This document shows, in pieces, positions 29,268 through 37,289 of a stretch of 64,000 nt of DNA. A model generated the notes under the pieces. It was not told where the DNA came from, did not search any database, and saw nothing but the letters and a program-made list of their open reading frames with translations. Source of the DNA: Cupriavidus oxalaticus (GTDB lineage: Bacteria; Pseudomonadota; Gammaproteobacteria; Burkholderiales; Burkholderiaceae); the NCBI RefSeq assembly GCF_004768545.1, contig NZ_CP038634.1, positions 1,116,001 through 1,180,000 of the forward strand, read 5' to 3'. Within the stretch, counting starts at the first letter, position 1; the number at the start of each line of letters is the position of its first letter. The position numbers and the translations under genes were made by a program.

Positions 29268-29287
29268 GGCCCGGCCTGACCCGGGCC
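29268..29287 (+). terminator. Hairpin between amidase and Bug-receptor genes
   Basis: Arms GGCCCGG and CCGGGCC with a 6-nt loop and no T-run. It is a weak terminator or message-processing site. Confidence 0.35.
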
Positions 29288-29334
29288 GGCGCCCACCCTT
29301 CGCTTTCCTACAACTGCCGGCAGGAGTGAATCCG

Positions 29335-30321
29335 ATGACCGCATTGCCCCCGAAGCTGTTCCTCGCCTGTGCCGCATTCAGCGCGGCGATGGCCACGGCG
29401 CCTGCCATGGCGCAGGCGCCAGCCTGGCCCGAGCGCCCGTTGCGGCTGGTGGTGCCGTTCGCCGCCGGCGGCGCCACCGACCTGCTGGGCCGGCTGCTCG
29501 CTGTCGGCCTCGGCGAAAAGCTGGGCCAGCCGGTAGTGGTCGAGAACAAGCCCGGCGCCAGCACGGTGGTCGGCGCCACCCAGGTCTCCAAGGCAGCCCC
29601 TGACGGCTACACCCTGCTGCTGGCGGCCAGCACCACGCTGACGCTGAACCCGGCGATCCGGCAGCACCTGGGCTATGACCCGATCAAGAGCTTCACGCCG
29701 CTGGGCCTGGTCGCCGACATGAGCCTGGTGCTGGTTGCCAATCCCGATGCGCAGGTCGGCTCGGTGAAGGACCTGGTGACGCAGGCCAGGGCCCATCCCG
29801 ACAAGTTCTCCTATGGCTCGTTCGGCACGGGTTCGTCGGTGCATTTCGGCGGCGAGATGCTCAAGTCCGCCACCGGCATCCGCATGGTCCACGTTCCCTT
29901 CAATGGCAGCGCGCCGAGCCTGACCGCGCTCGCCGGCGGGCAGGTGCAGGTGGCGGTCGATACCGTGGTTGCCAGCCTGCCGCTGATCAAGGGCGGCAAG
30001 ATCCGGCCGGTGGCGGTGCTGTCGCCGCAGCGGCTGCCGGCGCTGCCGCAGGTGCCGACGGTGGCGGAAAGCGGCTATCCCGGCTTCCAGATGGGCACCT
30101 GGTTCGCACTGCTGGCGCCGGCGGGACTGCCCGCGCCGGTGCAGCAGAAGCTGGAAAAGGCGCTGGCCGAAGTCGCCAATGCCCCGGCCACGCGCGCGCG
30201 CATGGTCGAGCTGGCGCTGACGCCGGCCTACGGCAACGGCGCCGCGGTGCGGGCGCGGGTCGAGAAGGAGCTGCCGGAGATGCGCGCAGTGGCCGCGCGC
30301 GCGGATATCCGCGCTGAATGA
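29335..30321 (+). CDS. Bug-family periplasmic solute-binding protein (TctC-like)
   Basis: A 328-residue protein with a signal peptide cleaved near APAMAQA (about residue 28). The mature part shows the family hallmarks WPERPLRLVVPFAAGGATD, GQPVVVENKPGAS and DGYTLLLA. Bug proteins bind carboxylates for tripartite tricarboxylate transport; no TctA or TctB partner is encoded here, which is usual in this lineage. It follows the amidase in the same direction and may bind that enzyme's substrate or product. Confidence 0.88.
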   Translation: MTALPPKLFLACAAFSAAMATAPAMAQAPAWPERPLRLVVPFAAGGATDLLGRLLAVGLGEKLGQPVVVENKPGASTVVGATQVSKAAPDGYTLLLAASTTLTLNPAIRQHLGYDPIKSFTPLGLVADMSLVLVANPDAQVGSVKDLVTQARAHPDKFSYGSFGTGSSVHFGGEMLKSATGIRMVHVPFNGSAPSLTALAGGQVQVAVDTVVASLPLIKGGKIRPVAVLSPQRLPALPQVPTVAESGYPGFQMGTWFALLAPAGLPAPVQQKLEKALAEVANAPATRARMVELALTPAYGNGAAVRARVEKELPEMRAVAARADIRAE

Positions 30322-30367
30322 CGGTGGCAGGCGCCTGCCTGCCGCACGGTGCCCCCGCGCGCGCGGC

Positions 30368-31144
30368 TCATGCGACGTGCGCAGCAAACCCTGCCAGGCC
30401 CGGCGCCACGTCTTCGCGCAGCGTCAGCGCCGGGATCCGGTAGTCGCCGGCGTTCTGCGGCCGGAACGGAATCGGCGCCGTGGTCGCCAGCGTATCGAGG
30501 CGCTCGCCCAGCTCTGCGCGGATCGCGGCAAAGCGCGCGTCGTCGACCCGGCTGGTCCGGTACACCACGTACGGCGGCAACACGTCGAAGCCGGGGTAGT
30601 ACAGGATGCCGTGCTGGATCGGGAACAGGACATCGTCGATCGGCCCGTTGATGCCGCGCGCGCTGTAGTGCGATTCCCAGCCGCCGGTGGTGACCACCAG
30701 CATCGCGCGCTTGCCGGCGAGCATGCCTTCGCCGTAGCGGTTGCCCCAGCGTTCGTCCGAGTGCTCGCCCACGCCGTAGGCAAAACCATAGGCGTAGACG
30801 CGCTCGATCCAGCCTTTCAGGATCGCCGGCATCGAGAACCACCACAGCGGGAACTGCAGGATCACCGTATCGGCCCAGCGCAGCTTGTCCTGCTCGCGCG
30901 CGATATCGTCGCTCTGCAGGCCGTTCTCGAATGCGTGCCTGGAATCCAGCGAGGGATGGAACGGCGCATCGCCGCGGCGCGCCTTGCTGTCTGCGGCATC
31001 GAGCTGCGCTTTCCATTGCATCGCGTACAGGTCGGATACCTGGACCTGGTGGCCGGCATCGCTCAGCCGCTGCACCGCGTAATCGCGGATGGCGCCGTTG
31101 AGCGAGGTGGGTTCGGGGTGGGCGTAGACGATAAGAACGTTCAT
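30368..31144 (-). CDS. NAD(P)H dehydrogenase (quinone), flavodoxin fold
   Basis: A 258-residue flavodoxin-like oxidoreductase of the MdaB/NQO group. It has VLIVYAHPEPTSLNGAIRD at the N-terminus, FPLWWFSMPAILKGWIERVY at about residues 95-115 and VVTTGGWESHYS. It probably reduces quinones by two electrons with FMN or FAD. ATG 31144 is the first codon of the conserved region. It is divergent from a LysR gene with an ATATT-N7-AATAT dyad between them. Confidence 0.87.
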   Translation of the reverse strand: MNVLIVYAHPEPTSLNGAIRDYAVQRLSDAGHQVQVSDLYAMQWKAQLDAADSKARRGDAPFHPSLDSRHAFENGLQSDDIAREQDKLRWADTVILQFPLWWFSMPAILKGWIERVYAYGFAYGVGEHSDERWGNRYGEGMLAGKRAMLVVTTGGWESHYSARGINGPIDDVLFPIQHGILYYPGFDVLPPYVVYRTSRVDDARFAAIRAELGERLDTLATTAPIPFRPQNAGDYRIPALTLREDVAPGLAGFAAHVA

Positions 31145-31204
31145 GACAGCGGCTTCCTTGGGTAAGCAATGATCGGGAGAAGCCAGCTTAGGCCGCCGCG
31201 AGGT

Positions 31205-31221
31205 ATATTGGAAATGAATAT
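31205..31221. promoter_or_regulatory. LysR-type dyad ATATT-N7-AATAT
   Basis: Symmetric site in the 97-bp gap between the divergent quinone reductase and LysR genes, 21 bp before the LysR start. Its position fits autorepression and activation of the reductase. Confidence 0.5.
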
Positions 31222-31241
31222 CCAGTATCACAGGTATTGTC

Positions 31242-32144
31242 ATGACTAATCTCAGGCGGCTCGACCTCAACCTGCTGGTCACGCTGGACGTGCTGCTGTC
31301 CGAGCACAACGTGACCCGCGCCGCGCAACGCCTGCATTTCTCGCAGCCATCGGTCAGCGTCCACCTGGCCAGGCTGCGCGACTACTTCGGCGATCCGTTG
31401 CTGCTGCCCGGGCCGCGCGGCATGCGGCCCACGGCCAGGGCGGAATCGCTGCGCGAGCCGCTGCGCGAAGCGCTGGCCGCGCTGGAGCACGCGGTGTCGC
31501 CCGACAGTCCCTTCGATCCCGCCGCCGCCACGCATACCTGGCGCGTGGCGGCCACCGACTACGGCGAATCGACCATCGTGCTGCCGGCCATCCGGGCGCT
31601 GCGCACCGCCGCCCCGGGCGCGCGGCTGGCGGTGCTGGAGATGGTGCCGTCGCGCATCGCCCGCCAGTGCGAGCAGGGCGAGCTGGACCTGGCCTTCCAC
31701 ACGACCGAAGGCTCGCCGCCCGCGCTGCACCGGCGCGCCCTGTTCACCGAGCGCTATGTGCTGGCGGGCCGCGGCGGCCATCCCCGGCTGAAGCGGCGGC
31801 CGACGCTGGCCCAGTTCTGCGCGCTCGAGCATGTGATGGTGTCGCCCGACGGCGGCGGCTTCTCCGGCGTTACCGACGAGGCGCTGGCGCTGGCCGGCAT
31901 GCAGCGCCGCGTGGTGCTGTCGGTGCCACATTTCCTCTTTGTCGCCGCGGTGCTGGCGAGCACCGACCTGGTGGCGATGGTGCCGCAGCGCCTGGTGCGC
32001 GATGCGCCGGCACTGCGCGTGGTCGAGCCGCCCGTCGAGGTGCCGGGCTACGAGATGTCGATGCTGTGGCATGAGCGCGTGCACCGTGACCCGGCACATC
32101 GCTGGCTACGGGAGCAGATCGTCGCGTCGCTCTCACAGGCCTAG
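31242..32144 (+). CDS. LysR-family regulator (NodD/LinR-like branch)
   Basis: A 300-residue LTTR. The N-terminus LRRLDLNLLVTLDVLLSEHNVTRAAQRL and helix SQPSVSVHLARLRDYFGDPLL are typical of the NodD/NahR/LinR branch, whose effectors are often aromatic. The domain after residue 90 is the effector-binding part. It is divergent from the quinone reductase, its probable target, an arrangement seen for quinone-detoxification genes. Confidence 0.88.
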   Translation: MTNLRRLDLNLLVTLDVLLSEHNVTRAAQRLHFSQPSVSVHLARLRDYFGDPLLLPGPRGMRPTARAESLREPLREALAALEHAVSPDSPFDPAAATHTWRVAATDYGESTIVLPAIRALRTAAPGARLAVLEMVPSRIARQCEQGELDLAFHTTEGSPPALHRRALFTERYVLAGRGGHPRLKRRPTLAQFCALEHVMVSPDGGGFSGVTDEALALAGMQRRVVLSVPHFLFVAAVLASTDLVAMVPQRLVRDAPALRVVEPPVEVPGYEMSMLWHERVHRDPAHRWLREQIVASLSQA

Positions 32145-32242
32145 ACCGGCGCTTCTGTTTTGCATACAAAACTGGAATACAATCAGTGCTTTCAATGTAG
32201 CGGCCGGGTGCTTCCCGCGCCGCCCCAGTTTTGGAGGAGACC

Positions 32243-32638
32243 ATGACCTACAGTACAACCGGCCTGACTTCCCGCCACACCGCCGCCCTGGCCCCGATCG
32301 AGGACTACCTGCAGGGCCACGCCACCGGCAACCCCGAGGTGATGCGCCGCGCCTTCCATGCCGACGCCCGCATCGTCTCGTTCCGCGACGGCAAGCTGCA
32401 TTCGCTGACGGTGGAAGACTTTATCGCCGCGCGCTGCCCCGGCCATCCGCCGGCCGATGAAGCGCAGCGCCGGCGCGCCATCAGCCAGTTCGACGTGGTC
32501 GGCAATGCCGGCGTGGCCAAGGTCGTGCTGGAGCATCCGGACGTGGTCTTTACCGACTACATGACGCTGCTGCAGATCGACGGCGCGTGGAAGATCGTCA
32601 ACAAGACCTTCAGCGCCGCGCCACGCGTGCCGCAGTAA
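32243..32638 (+). CDS. NTF2-like (lumazine-binding-type) small protein
   Basis: A 131-residue protein of the NTF2-like fold. It has IEDYLQGHATGNPEVMRRAFHADARI at the start and LLQIDGAWKIVNKTFSA at the end, the pattern of putative lumazine-binding or SnoaL-type proteins. The role is unknown. ATG 32243 is chosen because GGAGGA lies directly upstream at 32233-32238; an in-frame TTG at 32231 overlaps that site. Confidence 0.78.
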   Translation: MTYSTTGLTSRHTAALAPIEDYLQGHATGNPEVMRRAFHADARIVSFRDGKLHSLTVEDFIAARCPGHPPADEAQRRRAISQFDVVGNAGVAKVVLEHPDVVFTDYMTLLQIDGAWKIVNKTFSAAPRVPQ

Positions 32639-32664
32639 CGTACTGCGGCGGCTGCCCGCGCGGC

Positions 32665-33099
32665 TCAGCCGGGCAGCACCGCGGTGGCTTCGATCTCGAA
32701 CAGCATGTTGTCGAGCGCCAGCCGCGGCACCGGGATCAGCGTGCAGGCCGGCGCGGGCCGGTCGCCCCACATCTCGCGCAGCGCGGCGCCGAAGGTGCGC
32801 AGGCGGTCGTGCGAGTGGTCGACCACCAGCACCGTCAGCTTGGCGACATCGCCCACGTCGGCGCCCGCGGCCTGCAGCGCGATGCGCAGGTTCTGCATGG
32901 CCCGCGCCACCTGCCGCGGAAAATCCGCCGCCAGGCAGCCGGCGGCATCCTCGCCGCCCTGCCCGGCCACGTAGACGATGCGGGCGGGCCCTTCCACCAC
33001 CGCCACGTGCGAATAGCCGTTGGGACGCGGGTCGTACAGCGCGGGGGGATTGATCAGGTTCAGCGAAGCATTGGGGCGGGCAGGCGTCAGCATGGTCAT
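32665..33099 (-). CDS. RidA family protein under a SoxR-type promoter
   Basis: A 144-residue RidA/YjgF-like protein, with VEGPARIVYVAGQGG, an NLRIALQAAGADVGDVAKLTV helix and RPAPACTLIPVPRLA containing the usual Arg of the deaminase site. RidA enzymes hydrolyse reactive enamines and imines; this branch may act otherwise. The start is ATG 33099, with ATG 33093 as alternative. It is divergent from soxR, and its promoter contains a SoxR box, so it is a likely redox-stress target. Confidence 0.85.
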   Translation of the reverse strand: MTMLTPARPNASLNLINPPALYDPRPNGYSHVAVVEGPARIVYVAGQGGEDAAGCLAADFPRQVARAMQNLRIALQAAGADVGDVAKLTVLVVDHSHDRLRTFGAALREMWGDRPAPACTLIPVPRLALDNMLFEIEATAVLPG

Positions 33100-33138
33100 C
33101 AACTCTGTGTTGAGAGAAGGGCAAACAATGGAGCCGCA

Positions 33139-33169
33139 AGTATCAAACCTCAAGTTAGGTTAAGGTCAA
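33139..33169 (-). promoter_or_regulatory. SoxR-controlled promoter of the RidA gene
   Basis: On the minus strand TTGACC (33164-33169) and GATACT (33139-33144) are separated by exactly 19 bp, the overlong spacing of MerR/SoxR promoters. The spacer holds an 18-bp dyad at 33148-33165, plus strand CCTCAAGTTAGGTTAAGG, close to the Escherichia coli soxS operator CCTCAAGTTAACTTGAGG. Confidence 0.85.
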
Positions 33170-33225
33170 GCGCGGCCACGGTGGTAGCATGGGCATTCCC
33201 GCCGCCGCCCTCCCTCCACCCAGCC

Positions 33226-33741
33226 ATGCCCAAGACTTCCCGACCTGTTCCCGCCGTGCCTGCCACGGCCGATGCGCCGCGCCGGCGCCGGCCAGGACCT
33301 GCCGAGGAACTGCTGTCGGTCGGGCAGGTGGCCGAACGCACCGGCATCGCGGTATCGGCGCTGCATTTCTATGAATCACGCGGGTTGATCGCCAGCACGC
33401 GCAGCGGCGGCAACCAGCGCCGCTATGCGCGCGCCGTGCTGCGGCGGCTGGCGGTGATCCGCGTGGCGCAGCGCATGGGGCTGCCGCTGGCGGTGATCGC
33501 GGCGGCGATGCAGAAGCTGCCCGACGGGCGCGCGCCGACAGTGGCGGACTGGCGGCGGCTGTCGGCCAGCTGGCGCGATGACCTGGAGGAACGCATCCGC
33601 ACGCTGACGATGCTGCGCGACCAGCTCGATGGCTGCATCGGGTGCGGCTGTTTGTCGCTGAAGGCGTGCCCGCTGCGCAATCCGCAGGATACGCTGGCCG
33701 GAGCAGGGCCGGGGCCGCATTTCCCCGGCGAAGAGGATTAG
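33226..33741 (+). CDS. soxR: Redox-sensitive transcriptional activator SoxR
   Basis: A 171-residue MerR-family protein. After a Pro/Arg-rich leader of about 28 residues come the winged helix (LLSVGQVAERTGIAVSALHF, then YESRGLI), a dimerisation helix and the [2Fe-2S] cluster motif CIGCGCLSLKAC, which is diagnostic of SoxR. It senses redox-cycling compounds or superoxide. It is divergent from the RidA gene and the box between them. There is no soxS here, as is usual outside enterobacteria. Confidence 0.93.
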   Translation: MPKTSRPVPAVPATADAPRRRRPGPAEELLSVGQVAERTGIAVSALHFYESRGLIASTRSGGNQRRYARAVLRRLAVIRVAQRMGLPLAVIAAAMQKLPDGRAPTVADWRRLSASWRDDLEERIRTLTMLRDQLDGCIGCGCLSLKACPLRNPQDTLAGAGPGPHFPGEED

Positions 33742-33750
33742 GCGGAGGCC

Positions 33751-34140
33751 TTACCGGAAGGTCTGCAGGTAGCCGAGCAGGTCTTCGATCTGCTTGTCGT
33801 TGCCCATGCCCCAGAAGCGCATTTTGGTGCCCGGCACGACCTTGGCCGGGGAACGCAGGAAGGCGCTCAACGTGTCGCGCGACCACACCACCCTGGATGT
33901 GCGCATCGCTTCCGAATACTGGAAATCCGTTGTCGTGCCCGCCTGGCGCCCGAAGATGCCGTTCAACTGCGGCCCGAACGCGCCGCGCGCATTGCGGCCG
34001 ACGTAGTGGCACGACGCGCAGCGCGTGGCAAACAGTGCCTTGCCGGCCTGCAGGTCAGGCTCGGCGCGCGCCACGGCGGGCATTGCGGCAAGGATGGAAA
34101 AGGCGAGGAAAGCGGCGGCGGGCAGGACGGTACGGCGCAT
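33751..34140 (-). CDS. Class I cytochrome c, periplasmic
   Basis: A 129-residue protein with a signal peptide ending AVARA (about residue 26), the heme attachment site CASCH and the Met ligand in GTKMRFWGM. The spacing, with GPQLNGIFGRQAG between them, is that of cytochrome c2/c550-type electron carriers. The partner is unknown; it converges with soxR (9 bp apart). ATG 34149 three codons upstream is an alternative start. Confidence 0.88.
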   Translation of the reverse strand: MRRTVLPAAAFLAFSILAAMPAVARAEPDLQAGKALFATRCASCHYVGRNARGAFGPQLNGIFGRQAGTTTDFQYSEAMRTSRVVWSRDTLSAFLRSPAKVVPGTKMRFWGMGNDKQIEDLLGYLQTFR

Positions 34141-34297
34141 GGGCAACACGGGGCAATGAACTGCGAGGCTGCATGATACAGGCGCGCGGGTGGATGGGCA
34201 GGTTACACCGCGTCACAGTTGCAACACTTCGAGCGCCCAATATTACGGACCCTGCCCCTACAGTGAGCCCATGTCCAACGCCCCTTGGGAGGCACCC

Positions 34298-34702
34298 ATG
34301 AAACGAATCCTGGCAATGGCAGTAGCAGGCGGTGCATTGCTGGCGGCGAGTGCCGCAGCCCATGCCGGCGTCAGCGTCGGCATCAATATCGGCGCGCCCG
34401 CCGTCGTGGTCGCGGAGCCGGCGCCGGTGTACCGCCCGGCCCCGGCGGTCTACGTGCCGGCGCCCGCGCCGGTAGCGTATGCCCCCGCCCCAGTCGCCTA
34501 CGCCCCGGCACGCCCGGTGGTAGTGGCCCCGGTGCCGGTGCGCTATCGCCCGGACTATCGGGCCGACTATCACCCCGGCTATCACCCCGGCTATCACCGC
34601 GCGGAATACCGCGAGGCTCGCCGCGAATGGCGCGAGCGCGAATGGGCCCACCGCCATGACGGGCACCGCGATTACCGCGGCCCGGGCCGCCACTGGGACT
34701 GA
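34298..34702 (+). CDS. Secreted Pro/Val/Tyr-rich protein with basic tail
   Basis: A 134-residue protein with a clear signal peptide (MKRILAMAVAGGALLAASAA, cleaved after AHA). The mature part is Ala/Pro/Val/Tyr-rich (VYVPAPAPVAYAPAP) and turns into an Arg/His/Tyr-rich tail with short tandem units (YHPGYHPGYH) and EAREWRE-like charged helices. GGGAGG precedes the ATG. It resembles small envelope proteins of Burkholderiales without known function, and its Val-Pro part recalls the tail of the protein at 5361-6359. Confidence 0.75.
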   Translation: MKRILAMAVAGGALLAASAAAHAGVSVGINIGAPAVVVAEPAPVYRPAPAVYVPAPAPVAYAPAPVAYAPARPVVVAPVPVRYRPDYRADYHPGYHPGYHRAEYREARREWREREWAHRHDGHRDYRGPGRHWD

Positions 34703-34822
34703 CACGCCGCTGCCGGCCGGGCCCTCCAGCCCGGCCGCCGTGGAAAGGCCCTTCCAGCAAAGATCCGCAAGTCAGGCTACCCTGTCGGCCAACTTCCCGT
34801 TTGAGCCTGCCAGGAAATCGCC

Positions 34823-35482
34823 ATGACCCAACCCCTCAGAATCGACTTCGTCTCCGACATCGCCTGCCCCTGGTGCGCCATCGGCCTGTCTTCGCTCCAG
34901 CTCGCGCTGCAGCGGCTGGGCGACAAAGTCGACGCCGAGATCGTGCTGCATCCCTTCGAGCTGAACCCCGACATGGGCCCCGAAGGCCAGGCCATTGTCG
35001 ACTACCTCGGCAAAAAGTATGGCCGCACGCCCGCGCAGATCGCCGAAACCCAGGCCATGATCCGCGAGCGCGGCGCCGGCGTGGGCTTCACCTTCGGCGA
35101 GCGCGCCTTCGTCTACAACACGTTCGACGCGCACCGGCTGCTGCACTGGGCCGGCCTCGAGGGCAAGCAAGTCCCGCTGAAGCTGGCGCTGCTGCGCGCC
35201 TACCATACCGATGGCAAGGATCCGGGCAACCATGCCGTGCTGCTCGAGGCGGCGGCGTCGGTCGGCCTGGATGCGGACGCCGCGCGCCACGTGCTGGAAA
35301 GCGGCCAGTACGGCGACGAGGTGCGCGCCGAAGAGCGCCAGTACCAGCAGATGGGCATCCAGTCGGTGCCGTCGGTGATCTTCAACAACCGCTACCTGGT
35401 AACGGGCGGGCAGCCGGTCGAGGCCTTCGAGCAGGCGATCCGGGAGATCGCGGCCGAGGCGCAGGCGGGTACGGCAACCTGA
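34823..35482 (+). CDS. DsbA-family oxidoreductase, FrnE-like
   Basis: A 219-residue thioredoxin-fold protein without a signal peptide, so cytosolic. The active site CPWC is at about residues 14-17 (DIACPWCAIG), and the cis-Pro segment GIQSVPSVIFN is near residue 175. It belongs to the FrnE branch of DsbA-like proteins, thought to help in disulfide chemistry or oxidative stress. It is monocistronic and converges with the DAHP synthase gene. Confidence 0.88.
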   Translation: MTQPLRIDFVSDIACPWCAIGLSSLQLALQRLGDKVDAEIVLHPFELNPDMGPEGQAIVDYLGKKYGRTPAQIAETQAMIRERGAGVGFTFGERAFVYNTFDAHRLLHWAGLEGKQVPLKLALLRAYHTDGKDPGNHAVLLEAAASVGLDADAARHVLESGQYGDEVRAEERQYQQMGIQSVPSVIFNNRYLVTGGQPVEAFEQAIREIAAEAQAGTAT

Positions 35483-35504
35483 AGCAACGCGTGTGCTGAC
35501 TGGA

Positions 35505-35530
35505 CCGGCCTGGGGTGGTCCTCAGGCCGG
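35505..35530. terminator. Bidirectional stem-loop between frnE-like and aroG genes
   Basis: Arms CCGGCCTG and CAGGCCGG, extended by G/C pairs with one mismatch, in the 59-bp gap between convergent genes. No T-run is present. Confidence 0.45.
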
Positions 35531-35541
35531 TAGCTTGCCGG

Positions 35542-36684
35542 TCAGGAATTGCGCTTGTGCCCGCGCCGTTCATTGACCGCTTCGCCGAGCAAGTCCAGCA
35601 TTGCCAGCGAATCCTCCCAGCCGATGCAGGCATCGGTAATGCTCTGCCCGTAGGTCAGGGCGGACGGGCTGTGCTGCCCCGGGGTGAACTTCTGCGCGCC
35701 GGCCACCAGATTGCTCTCGACCATGACCCCGAAGATGGAGCGGCTGCCGCTGCGGATCTGCTGCGCCACGTCCCGCGCCACGTCCAGCTGACGCTGATGC
35801 TGCTTGCTGCTGTTGGCGTGGCTGAAATCCACCATCAGCGCGTCGCCCAGCCCTGCCGCCTGCAACTCCCGGCACGCCGCCGCCACGGAATCCGCATCGT
35901 AGTTGGGCACCTTGCCGCCGCGGAGAATGACGTGGCAATCCGGATTTCCCTTGGTGTGCACCGTCGCGACCTGGCCGTTCTTGTGCACTCCCAGGAAGTG
36001 GTGCGGTCGCGATGCGGCCTGGATCGCGTCGATCGCAATCCTGATATTTCCGTCGGTGCCGTTCTTGAAGCCGATCGGCGCTGAAATGCCTGAAGCCAGC
36101 TCGCGATGCACCTGGCTTTCCGTGGTGCGGGCGCCGATCGCGCCCCAGCAGATCAGGTCGCCGATGTACTGTGGCGAGATCACGTCGAGCAACTCGCCGG
36201 CCGCCGGCAGGCCGAGGCGGTTGATGTCGACCAGCAGGCTGCGCGCAATGCGCAGGCCCTCGTCGATGCGGTAGCTCTCGTCCAGATAAGGATCATTGAT
36301 CAGCCCTTTCCAGCCGACCGTGGTCCGGGGCTTCTCGAAATACACGCGCATCACGATCTCGAGCGTGCCGGCATGACGTTGCCGCTGCTCCAGCAACAGC
36401 CGCGCATATTCGAGTGCCGCCTGCGGGTCGTGGATCGAGCAGGGTCCCATGATCACCAGCAACCGGTCGTCCTCGCCATGCTGGATACGCGCGATACGCT
36501 GCCGCGTCTGCGTGATCAGCGACTCGACCGCCGTGTTCCGGATCGGGAAAAAGCGGATCAGGTGTTCGGGCGGCGGCAGCGGGATGATGTCTTCGACATG
36601 CGCGTCGTCAGTCACGCTGGTACGGTCCGGCGGTGACTGCCATTCACTGGCGATGGTGGGCGAAGGTTTGAGCGGGTCGTTCAT
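35542..36684 (-). CDS. aroG: 3-deoxy-7-phosphoheptulonate (DAHP) synthase, class I
   Basis: A 380-residue AroG/AroF/AroH-type enzyme condensing phosphoenolpyruvate with erythrose 4-phosphate, the first step of aromatic amino acid synthesis. It contains LLVIMGPCSIHDP, MRVYFEKPRTTVGWKGLINDP, SQVHRELASGIS, IGFKNGTDG and VDFSHANSSK. The N-terminus (about 25 residues) is longer than in E. coli AroG. Which amino acid inhibits it cannot be read from the sequence. It is monocistronic. Confidence 0.93.
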   Translation of the reverse strand: MNDPLKPSPTIASEWQSPPDRTSVTDDAHVEDIIPLPPPEHLIRFFPIRNTAVESLITQTRQRIARIQHGEDDRLLVIMGPCSIHDPQAALEYARLLLEQRQRHAGTLEIVMRVYFEKPRTTVGWKGLINDPYLDESYRIDEGLRIARSLLVDINRLGLPAAGELLDVISPQYIGDLICWGAIGARTTESQVHRELASGISAPIGFKNGTDGNIRIAIDAIQAASRPHHFLGVHKNGQVATVHTKGNPDCHVILRGGKVPNYDADSVAAACRELQAAGLGDALMVDFSHANSSKQHQRQLDVARDVAQQIRSGSRSIFGVMVESNLVAGAQKFTPGQHSPSALTYGQSITDACIGWEDSLAMLDLLGEAVNERRGHKRNS

Positions 36685-36859
36685 GGCGAGGTCGAGCAGG
36701 TTTTGCTAGCGAACGATGGTGCTACACCAATGGCGAGGGCGTCAAGGCAGGCCGAAGGCCCGCCTGCTTCCGAACTGTGTTGACGGGCACATATGATCCG
36801 CCTTCGCCACCCTGGTCCGGCCGGCACCTGTTACTGTCGACGAATCACTTGGCCACAAA

Positions 36860-37237
36860 TCACTTCGCCACGAATCTCGCCGTCACGGTCTTGCCGTCGG
36901 CAAACCGGATCGTCGCAACCAGCTTGGCGCCAGCCTGCAGCGACAGCTTGTCGGCGGCCACGAGCGCGTTTCCAGCGCCCGGCGCAAGCGTGGTTTCCGT
37001 CTTCCTGGCACCCGTCAGCACCGTCAGCTTGCCGCTGGCACCGGCCACGGGCAATTTCTTGTCGTGGTCGTCAACATAGATGGTGACTGCGCCATCCTTG
37101 TTGACCAGTTCGAATTGCAGGTCGCTGGCCGCATGCACGATGCCGCCGTACTGCGCGGGCCCGGCGCCGTGGGCCAGCGCCAGGCCGGACACGCCAAGGC
37201 TGGTGGCAATCAGGATGGTTGTGATCTGCTTCTTCAT
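36860..37237 (-). CDS. Small periplasmic protein of the RND efflux operon
   Basis: A 125-residue protein with a signal peptide (MKKQITTILIATSLGVSGLA, cleaved near LAHG). The mature beta-rich part starts HGAGPAQYGGIVHAASDLQF and is otherwise unremarkable. It is the last gene of the CBA efflux operon, 52 bp after the RND gene. The N-terminal His and the position suggest a periplasmic metal chaperone or accessory protein. The start is ATG 37237, because the upstream ATG at 37249 overlaps its GGAG site. Confidence 0.72.
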   Translation of the reverse strand: MKKQITTILIATSLGVSGLALAHGAGPAQYGGIVHAASDLQFELVNKDGAVTIYVDDHDKKLPVAGASGKLTVLTGARKTETTLAPGAGNALVAADKLSLQAGAKLVATIRFADGKTVTARFVAK

Positions 37238-37289
37238 CGCATACTCCATTGATGCAGCAACTTGGGGGCGTCGCTGCCAAGGCCCATGT

